From Cenococcum geophilum 1.58 (taxonomy: Eukaryota > Ascomycota > Dothideomycetes > Gloniales > Gloniaceae), in contig KV748185.1 in assembly GCA_001692895.1 (NCBI GenBank), positions 2,573,612 to 2,637,611 of the forward strand: a stretch of DNA of 64,000 nucleotides. The letters run 5' to 3'. Positions within the stretch are counted from its first letter, which is position 1, and each line of letters begins with the position of its first letter. The notes under the pieces were generated by a model, which had not been told where the DNA came from, searched no databases, and saw only the letters and a list, made by a program, of their open reading frames with translations. A program made the translations under genes and the position numbers. Shown piece after piece: positions 55,560 to 64,000 of the stretch.

Positions 55560-58500
55560 TGCCCAGTCTGAGGGTCCTAGCTTCTTAGAGTATTACTTAT
55601 AGAAGCGCTATACAGCTTATTTGCAACCCTTTAGGTCTTCCTTTAGCTGCCAGGTTATATCCTTATAATATTTCCATTTAATCTTATAAGTTAGGCCCTA
55701 GGGGTCTTCGTCATATATATTAAGGATTTTCTTAAACTCCTATTTGTCTTCTATATTGCCGTTATTATCTCTCTCTACTACTTATCCTTGTATATTATAG
55801 CGCTCTACGGTATTAATATTTGCTTAGCTAGGGATCTCTTTAGCAGCCTAGAGGCGGACCTTAGATGTATAAAAGGATTTATTTACTCGGATATGGTCTA
55901 GGAAGTCTACTACGACTACCCCTTAATATACTGCGAGTACGGGGTACAGGCTGTCCTATTTATCGTCCCATTTCTTCTTAGGTTTATTTATCTTTATATT
56001 TTTTAAGCTAACTATAACTATATCGCCTTTGTAGAATAACGCGCTCTTATCCCTACGGGTATTAGTATTATCTTTATAGCGTTACTATAAAATCCGGGCT
56101 AGGGCCTTAAGCTGTATTAATATCCGCTTAAAGCGGTTAGCTATAGAGTCTACGTGGAAGAACTCCTTCTTTACTTATGCTGATAGTATTAGTAGGTAGG
56201 GGCTAGCAGGCTCGATTTTGAGGCGAGGGTTAAAGCTATAGTTTGCAAAAAATAGGGAGATGCCTATACTCTTATTGACTTAGTTATTTATAGCAAACTT
56301 AGTAAGTAGTAGGTAGTTAACCTAGTTGTTCTATATAAAGCTAACAAAAGCACAGGTATTTGTTTACGGCAGTGTTAATAATTTTAGTTTAGCCGTCCGT
56401 TTCTAAGTACTAGGCTAAGCTTAGTCGCAAGATTGTCTTAAGGCGTTTACTTAGTTGTCGCCAGAAGTTACTAATAAATTGTGTGCCGTGGTTAGAGATA
56501 ATCGTGCTTAGTGCACCGTAGAGCTTATATATATTGTTAACAAAGCCATTAACTAGCTCCTTTATTAAGAGTCCTGTTACTAGAATAAGGTATTATATTT
56601 TAGTTAGGCGGTTTATAATAATAAGGATATATTTATATGCCTTACCATAGCGTTAACATACTAGTAGCGTTATAATATAGTTAATCGAGATGTCGGTTCA
56701 CGGGCGGGTAGGTAATTTTAGTAGCTTTAGGAAACCAGGTGGGGTAAAATAGGGGGTCTTAGTGCAAAAGTATAGGGTATAGTCTTTAACGAAGGTAGCC
56801 GTAAGCTAGGAGATTCCTAGCCACCAGTATATTTAGTTTAAAAGGTTAAGAGTTTTAACCTGGCTAGGGTAACTAGCGGGGCCGCTACTATAAGAGCGAT
56901 AGGTAACTTCTAGGTAGAAGTCTAGGGCATTAGGGATAAAGAGATATTAGCGGAAGTAGATCTATTTATTAACGATACTGCATTCTAACTTATCGCAACA
57001 GAGTAATTTCCTAATCTTCTTTAGCTAATGGCGAGCTTTCTAATTACATAGGGCCGCTACTATATCTCTTGCGAGTTTGTTCTCCTAATATTCTAGCTAG
57101 ATTAACTTATCTAGTGACTTTTCGGCTATTTTAGGGTCTAAAGCGGCTATAAACTCCGCGTTGTTATAATTACGGGACTTATATAGTAATTCTTCTAAAA
57201 TTATAGGGTCAACTTTCTAGGGCGGTATAACGACTTGGGCTTAGTAGCGGAGGTGTTTATTATTAGCGTCCTTAGGCCTTATTCCTAGTAGCCGGCTTAG
57301 GGTATTAGGGAGCGTGGCTTTACTACTAGGTCTATATATAATTATAAAGTTAAACTATAAAAGGAACTCTGCCTACCGGACTTAGCGCTAATTTAGCTGC
57401 TTAGTGGTTATAAACGTCTATAGGTTCTTATAGTCGGTAATAATTTTAAACGGCTCCTTAGTCCCTTATAGCTTAGGACGCTATTTCTCTAGAGCCTTAA
57501 TAATAGCTAAGAGTTCTTTATTATAGATCTTATAGTTACACTCCGGCGTAGAGTGTTTTGCGGAGAAGAATACGACTAGTCTTAATTTTCTATTATCGTT
57601 GTATTAGGAAAGGACTTTACCAGATACCTAATTTAATGCGTCTATCTCTATCACTGTTTTCTTTATATAGTTATAGTATGCTAATACTGGTGCTAAGGTA
57701 AAGGCTCCCTTAAGGGCCTTAAACGATTTGGCTTGTTCTAGTCCTTATAGCCATTCGATATCCTTCTTTAGGAGTTTTATTATAGGTATAGCGATGGCAG
57801 AGTAGCCTTAGATAAATCGTTGGTAGAAGTTCGCGAAGCTAAGAAACTATTATAGTTCTTTAATTAATGTCGGGTCTTTCTATTTCTATAAGGCCTGTAC
57901 CTTCTTAGGGTCTATAGTTATGCTATTAGTTAAGATAATTAAGCCGAGGTATTTTGTTTTAGTAGAGTAAAACTTAGACTTATTAATATTAATCTAAGGT
58001 CCAGCATTACCGAGTCTTTAAATGACTTTATTTATATACTTAGTATACTTAGCACGTGTTTTAGAAAAGATAAGGACATTATTAAGGTAGGCAGTATAGT
58101 AGTTATTAAGGGCGTTATATAGGATATAGTTAATATAGTTCTGGAATATAGTAGGTGCGTTATAGAGGCTAAATAGTATAACTAGTATCTTATAGAGTCC
58201 GAACTGGGTAATAAATGCTATAAGCTACTTATAGCCCTTTATAATCCGGATCTGGTTAAACACAGTAATTATATTAAGTTTAGTAAAGTACTTAGCACTA
58301 TAAAGTGCGTTAAGTATCTCGTGGATTAGTGGCAGTAGGTACCAATTCTTAATAGTAACTGTGTTTAGGCCTCGGTAGTTGTAGTAGATTTATATACTAC
58401 CGCTAGGCTTAGCAGTAAGGAGGAGTAGTGCGGTAGCTGGTAAGGTCGATTCGCGGATAAAACCCTTATCTAGTATCTTATTAATCCACTTTTTTACACA

Positions 58501-59940
58501 CCTAAGTTTAGCAGATAAAAGTAGTCTATTTTTATAGTACGGGGCCTAGTTTCTGGGGATAATCTTAATTTTATGGTCCCATAGTTAGTAAGGGGGCAGC
58601 TTATCTATATTTTTAGGGAGGAAGTATTTAATATATTTACAAAACTCCTTTAATAGGCGTTATAGAATATCTTCGCGGGTTAATCCTAGTTTACCCTTTA
58701 GGAAATTTTTAATATTAGTGTTAACTATCTTCCGACGTAAAAGCTCGGGTTTAGTTTTTAGGTTTGTTTTAAGGAAGTTATAGAAATAGGGGGGAAGTAC
58801 TTTACGGGCTTCCTTTATCGTATAGTCGCCTTCTACTAGCTAGCGGAAAGACCTTTCTAATAGGTTCGGTACTTCTATTAGGCCTATAGGCAGTTCTTTA
58901 AGCAGCTATTAGTACTTATCTTATTTAACTAGTTCTACTAGCTCCGCTATATAGATTCTTATTACCTTTACGTCTTTTTATTTACAGAACTGGGTAAAAT
59001 TAATAGCACAAGTGTATTTAATATTGTCTAGGTTAGGGCGTGTCTAGTTCTCTAGTGCTACAGCTAAGCTAATACGGCTTAGTTAGCTTAAAGGGGCAGA
59101 AACAAAGCGGCGGCCCTATACGGTACACGTGGGAGATAGGTATAAAGTTAGGCGTTACGGTAGCGCGGTTTCTATTATCTGGGTCTCGGTAGTTCTATAG
59201 CCAGTCCTTACTATAACATAAGCTATAGTGTGCGTATATAGCATATAGCTTAGTTCTAGGTGTTAGGCTAGGCGGCTAGGGTTTAAATAGTGCCTGGGTT
59301 AGGGTTAGATTCTTAGTAGTAGCGGTATAAAACAGACCTTCTTCCTTGGTCTTAGTAGGGCTGGCTAGTCCGTTATTTTAGTCTTAAGTGCTAAGGTAGT
59401 TTAGTCTTCTACTATCTCGTTTCTTTGCAGTTATATAGTCTCCCCTTTATTAGGAACGTCTTCTACTATTAGGGTTTTATATATAGTCCTAGGCACTAGG
59501 CTTAGTAGTGCTAAGTATCTATATAGGGCGTCCCTACTACCGTCAGTTATCCCCTATAGGAGGTAGTGCCTAAAGTAGTAGTCTAAGTTAAAGCGGATTT
59601 TGAGTTTCCTAAAGCTAGGACAGGGCTTATGCTTTTAAAGCTAGGGCATACCTAGGATAATTAGGGTAGTAGGCGAGAGTTTGGTAATAAAAAAGAGTAT
59701 AGCTTTAGTATAAAGGCCGATTAATATTTGGGTAGTAAAGTAGTCTATAACAAGCAAAGATAGGATACTATCTATAAGGCGCAGTAGCCTAGGTACCAGT
59801 AGCTTCTTAGTTATAATATTATACTTTCTTATAATAGACTCTGCGTCGGTAAAAGCTATTATAGTACTACTAGAGTCTACTAGGCTTACTATATTAATAT
59901 AAACTTAGGGGTATAGGTTACATAATAAGGAGAGTTAGGT
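55560..59940 (-). pseudogene. Chromovirus Pol relic: protease, RT, RNase H, integrase, chromodomain
   Basis: The protease active site reads VDSSSTIIAFTDAES near 59885-59840. Reverse transcriptase includes ITIDPKKVQAL and AYLNNVLIFSKTRAKYTKYI near 58100-58045, with YLDD turned to YLNN. RNase H is about 57650-57350 and integrase about 57250-55900 (H/C zinc region near 57100-56950). The chromodomain at about 55770-55600 reads KILNIYDEDP-GLTYKIKW-YYKDITWQLKEDL. Order and chromodomain define a chromovirus. Stops at Gln/Trp and lost catalytic Asp make it inactive. Confidence 0.82.
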
Positions 59941-60690
59941 TTAGATAAGGATTAATTTCTTATTACTATTTGCTAATCTAAGATTAAGTAGTAGCTTACT
60001 AATAGAAAGGATTAATTAATCTAGTAATAGGGACCTAATCTTCTCGCCTTCCTCCTTATATAGTTTAGACCCTTAAACGCAACTTAGTTTAAGGGTTTAC
60101 CTTTTAACAACTAGGGTATAGGGCTGTCTTAGTAGGGCGGTCTAGTGTCTATTTAGCTGGCGGTGTCGGTTTTAGTCTTAGTTGGGGTATAGGAAGACGA
60201 TACCTCGCTAACGACGTGGCCGTGTTTATATTCGCTAGCGCGGAGTCACCAATACTAGGCGTTATTAACGGGTTGGGCTCCCATATAGGGTATGGTTTAG
60301 AGTAACTAAGCTATAGGGTTAAAGGGGGGGGGGTCGTCCGCCGCGGCTATAATAGGTTCCGTGGTTACCGCGTCTATAATAGACTCTATAGTCGCCACGT
60401 CCGCGGTTATTAGTTCGCGTTGTTTAACGGGGTAGTATTAGGACTAGGTTTACTGTCTTAGCGGGGTTATAGGCGTCCTTTTAGTAGCCAGGCAGGCTAC
60501 AGGCAAGGTATAGTCTATTATTAAAGCGGCGCTTACGCTCCGTGTCTAAGATTTTATTAAGGTCTATAGGTTTTCTAGTTACTACTAGGGTTAAGGTTAA
60601 TATAGGGGTAGGGGCTTAGGTAGGTAGGCGGTGGTTAGCATTCTTCTTAAGGTTGGCTTAGTGTGTATAGTTTGCGAGGTTCTTAGTAAA
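59940..60690 (-). pseudogene. Gag C-terminus relic with zinc knuckle
   Basis: A CX2CX4HX4C knuckle at 60511-60470 reads Y-L-A-C-S-L-P-G-Y-stop-K-D-A-Y: three Cys/His positions are Tyr and Trp is a stop, all explained by C-to-T/G-to-A. It is preceded by LNKILDTERKRRFNN and followed by an Arg/Gly-rich stretch (about 60420-60330). The capsid part upstream is absent. Confidence 0.7.
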
Positions 60691-60719
60691 CATATCTATC
60701 TGCTTACTCTAACTTACCT

Positions 60720-60840
60720 CAGCGAGCTTAGACTAAGAAATCAATTGTGCGGATATAGGAATATCCGCACTGTCCGCTAAGCTGATTTAGGACGGCAATC
60801 GTTTTCTTAGTCTGAGGCACTTTGGCGAGCTTTGTAGAAA
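60720..60840. repeat. Nested hairpins at the left side of the DUF6589-like unit
   Basis: The outer stem pairs CAGACTAAGAAA-type text (60727-60740, CTTAGACTAAGAAA) with TTTCTTAGTCTGAG at 60803-60816. The inner perfect stem is GTGCGGATAT / ATATCCGCAC at 60747-60770 with a 4-base loop. GCGAGCTT occurs in direct orientation at both outer edges (60722 and 60825). It looks like a structured element terminus or recombination site. No family assigned. Confidence 0.65.
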
Positions 60841-61099
60841 ACCTAAATACGGTTTATATAAGAAGACCTTATTAACTTTAACGAAATTAATCTACCCTCC
60901 TATAATACCTATTAATATAAAAATTACACCAAATTATAAAGAAAAGCCTACTCTATAAGTTATAAGATCTTTAGCTCCTTATATACGCGCGACGTTAAGA
61001 GGAATTTGTTGCCGTAGAGGCCCTAATTCTACCTCTACACCGCCGAGCCGTGTAGTAAATACCAACGCTAAACGCTTATATCCACGCCGCCAGCCCTTT

Positions 61100-63676
61100 G
61101 TACAGCCAGTAGATATTCTAGCAGATATTTTAGCGGATATTCTAGCGGATATTCTATTTGCCAGTCGGATAAAGATATTAAAGGAAGAGAAGGTTAATAT
61201 TGTAAAGGACCTTCTATATTAATAGGGCTGGTCTTTTTACAGGCTAATTTTTAAGTACTTAGAAAGCGAGAACGGGTATAGAGGTAATAGGAAAAAGAAG
61301 AAAGTAGGGGACCTACTTATTACTTTGCTAGAGGAAAAGGAAATATAAAAAGAGCTTGTTAATAGGGCTAAAATTTATATAATGCTAGTAACCTATACTA
61401 CCCGCTATATTTAGAAAGAACTCCGCTAACTATAATTATAACGCGGCCCCTTTAACACATGGACTCTAGATATAGAGTTTTAAGATATTAACCTTAAGAA
61501 TGCGGCCTAGTTTGTTTAGTAGTACGGTCCGCTGCTATTCTAGCTTATTAAAGGGATATCCGTACTAAATAGAGAGGAACGTAGTTGGGATCCGCACGGT
61601 GGACGTATAGTTATAGTTGCCTCTATATTCTTTCTAGGGTTTACCTAAAACTCCGTAAATGGTTTCGCCCGTCTACTTAGTCTATATCTTTAGGCGCTTA
61701 GTATAAAGCGCTATATGCTGTCTTTTCTGTATAGCCTTAGTCTAATTAATAGTTATAAAACTTTTAATGCTAAAAAGCTTAGGCTAGCTAAATGTTTTAA
61801 GGAAGGTTTTATTAATTCTAATAGCCCTTCTAATACTAATAACCCTTAAGAAACTGATTAAGTCTCTATCTATTTATAATAATGTCTGTATTATTTATAA
61901 TAACTTTAACTATTGCTAAAAGACTTAATATTAGGTTATTGGCGAGATTAGTAAGTTTAATTTATATACTATAGGAAAGATTTTACGCGGAGTCTGCATG
62001 CCTAAAGGGGGCCTTAAGCAGTCAATGCTGAACAACACCCGTTAACTTAAGCTAGATAAGGTTGTTAATGCAGCTGGGAATAGGTTTAATAACCTTTAGA
62101 AGTAGATATTTATAAGTTTTATTACGGACGCTATCTAATGCGCGTATTCTACTGCAGTTAATAGCATATTCGACTCTAACGCGGATATTAAATATCCGCG
62201 TATACTAGCAGTTAATATTCTCCCTTATAGAAGGATAGAGTATATAACTCTAGGACCTATTCTAAATAGCGAGGCTTCTATTAATGGAAACTATCGCATA
62301 ATAGAGAATATCTTCCTAGAATAACTGCAGTATAATCGCGAAACCGCTTTTAATAACTGGCTTTTTCTAGTATATAGAGATTAGAAAACCGTAAAGCTTA
62401 TCTAATTATATAAAGAGGAGCGGGTTAAGGTAGAAGGTGCGTACAATAGCTATAAGTGGGTATTGCCTATTCTAGGGCTATAGCATATATAATTATGCGT
62501 ACATTCTATAGGGGTAAGGAAGCCGCGCAGCAGTTTTTAGCGCTTTACGCCTATATAAACTACCTAAGACGGCGCAATATTCCTAGGGAAAAGGCCCTAT
62601 TTTATTATATAGAAGAGCTAATCCTCTAAAGCTTTAACGCTTGTGTTATTGCGTTATTCCTACTCTATATCCACAATAAGTGTAACATTAAGGCAGATAG
62701 TAAGGCTGAGCGATATATACAAAACCTATCTCCGCAGCAATTTCTAGAGTATGTTAAGGATATCCGCATAGCAGCTTTTTTAAGAGATATATACCGCGAT
62801 ACAAATTAGCGCTTAGAGCTACCTACTAACGTATATTAGCTAGCAGCGATGTCGTCCTCTATGGGTATATTAAGCTCCGCCGCTAATAACTATAATATAG
62901 AGTTCTTTAATTATATCCGGTTTCTATAGGTTATTAATACTTATAAGCTTTTAAAATACGCCATTAAGTATATAAATATCGGACTACTAAAGCGTATAAT
63001 CCCCTGCCTTTACTTATACTTTACTAGAAGCTCTTTAAAGAACTATATATATAATATGCTAATCCTATAGCAACTAGTTAGAACAAGTGCTTATAATCCA
63101 GTGCTTTAATAGGCTATTCTTACCAATAGTTTAGTTAACCTCCAAGGGCGGCTAGATAGCTTCTTTAAGACGGATTACCTTAATAAACTGCTAAATCTTT
63201 AACTTAAGGAGTTACTCTAAACGCGCGGGAATTTAACGTTTGGTATAGACGAGCTATTTAAATGGAGTGTTCTTATAATAAGTTACACTAGCGCGCTCCG
63301 CGATATTTCTAAGCGTGTATTTAGTAAATGTATAAACAGCAAATATATAACTAAGTCTCTAGCGCTAGATATCCGCTATCTTATAGATTAGATTAGGAAG
63401 GATTTAATTATATAATATGCATGGCACTTGGCGGATTTTAAGGCTCCTTTACTTCTACAGTACGGATATAAGAAACTTGCAAAGGACGGCGTAAATATAT
63501 TTAACGCCTTTCTATTAACTACAGCCGGTTTGCCATTTAATCCCCTTATATATAGCTTTAGTGATACTAATAAGAATATAGAGGTACTAGGGGAAGCTGC
63601 TGGATATATTTATATGGTTTATTGTCCTAATATTATACCTATACCTCTACTAATATATATAATAGTTAGTATATAA
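61100..63676 (+). pseudogene. DUF6589-like fungal protein relic
   Basis: Long plus-strand readings, interrupted by RIP-type stops, run from about 61100. The N-terminal part has SIFFLGFT near 61627 then NSVNGFARLLSLYL near 61655-61697. The middle block has GKILRGVCMPKGGLKQSMLN near 61970-62030, LGPILNSEASINGNYRIIEN near 62250-62310, NNWLFLVYRD near 62354-62385 and YNSYKWVLPILGL near 62438-62480. The C-terminal block has NSLVNLQGR near 63127, LNLQLKELL near 63195 and LADFKAPLLLQYGYKKL ending at 63676. I recognise this order from memory as DUF6589, a fungal domain of unknown function. Function is unknown. It is preceded by hairpins at 60720-60840 and decayed exactly like the flanking transposons. 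Confidence 0.6.
62179..62201. repeat. Perfect palindrome ACGCGGATAT-TAA-ATATCCGCGT
   Basis: A 23-bp near-perfect palindrome inside the DUF6589-like reading. Its core GCGGATAT...ATATCCGC is the same as in the terminal hairpin at 60747-60770, and GCGGATAT also recurs in a 15-bp tandem at about 61110-61155. Confidence 0.75.
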
Positions 63677-64000
63677 GTTGCTTAATAAATGCTAAGAGTA
63701 ATAGTAATGTATTGTTTTAATTACGGATATACTTCTATTGTGTGTTAGCGTATATAGGATATTGGGTTTAAGGCACCTACTATTCTTTAACTTAGATTAG
63801 AGCGGCTCTTATAGGGCAGCATTACTGATTTTAATATACGGATGTCTTATATTAGCGGTTTACTATACAACCCTTATAAGGATAGATTTAATAAGGCTAC
63901 GGATAATATACCGGAGGACTTTTAAATGCTTAGGCTTTTAATACGTTTCTATCTTAATATATTAATTAAGTTCTTTTTATTAATATTAACTCTAGCTAGC
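63677..64000. other. Window end, unassigned
   Basis: AT-rich sequence after the DUF6589-like relic. Some frames stay open for 40-60 codons (for example plus around 63780-63900), but no motif is recognised. The right terminus of the unit, if any, is outside the window. Confidence 0.35.

Larger units (their letters stand above)
55390..60690 (-). mobile_element. Second chromodomain Gypsy relic, 5' end lost
   Basis: Minus-strand order: zinc knuckle, protease, reverse transcriptase, RNase H, integrase, chromodomain. LTRs could not be paired. The gag region upstream of the knuckle is missing; at about 60690-60720 the sequence passes into the hairpin-bounded DUF6589-like unit, so that unit or a deletion removed it. 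It belongs to a different subfamily from the element at 3290-14741, because the chromodomain sequences differ (EDPQGLTYKIKW here). Confidence 0.82.

Noticed and set aside
63428-63676. 82-codon plus-strand frame as an independent small gene
   Set aside because: It reads in line with the C-terminal part of the DUF6589-like relic upstream, so it is the surviving open end of that pseudogene.

Overview
The window is a repeat-only, AT-rich stretch from a filamentous ascomycete (Pezizomycotina-like). Almost every recognisable coding relic is riddled with in-frame TAG/TAA at positions where Gln (CAG/CAA), Trp (TGG) or Arg codons belong. Cys, His and Asp residues are turned into Tyr, Tyr and Asn. This is the C-to-T / G-to-A pattern, mainly CpA to TpA, of repeat-induced point mutation (RIP). 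I see no intact gene longer than about 80 codons, no host housekeeping gene, no tRNA or rRNA and no CRISPR. The species cannot be named from this sequence alone.

Layout. 1-2235: minus-strand Copia-like gag and 5' pol, cut by the window edge. 3290-14741: a chromodomain Gypsy element with 204-bp LTRs and a CTAGT target duplication; its 3' LTR is split by a complete minus-strand Copia element (9281-14547, 229-bp LTRs). 14770-16605: foldback and other non-autonomous DNA-element debris. 17976-19895: a Tad1-like LINE ORF1 joined directly to an A-rich tail and carrying a 362-bp hairpin MITE. 19896-24638: a minus-strand Gypsy gag-protease relic with a TA-flanked MITE in gag. 24639-25770: a second LINE tail with a 767-bp palindromic MITE. 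25771-30637: a tyrosine-recombinase retrotransposon (DIRS order) with split direct repeats A1...B1-A2-B2.

31319-35727: a long-TIR element containing half of a Tc1/mariner-type transposase, one copy of a dioxygenase-like gene relic, and the 3' end of a Helitron whose insertion point can be read against the second copy of that gene. 36200-38960: the longer second copy of that gene (PhyH-like 2-oxoglutarate/Fe(II) oxygenase features). 39600-44245: two oppositely oriented Gypsy halves (RNase H-integrase and gag-RT). 44800-48548: a minus-strand SNF2-type helicase relic of about 1,200 codons. 51640-54060: a visibly more GC-rich, non-coding-looking island with short direct repeats. 54276-55068: an unidentified relic ORF. 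55390-60690: a second chromodomain Gypsy (minus strand). 60720-64000: a DUF6589-like relic preceded by nested hairpins.

The three relics that are not standard retroelement genes are the dioxygenase-like gene, the SNF2 helicase and the DUF6589-like gene. They carry the same mutation pattern as the transposons. They were therefore probably multicopy themselves, or were carried by mobile DNA. These are the best candidates for something undescribed. Domain names rest on motif recognition by eye; no database search was possible.
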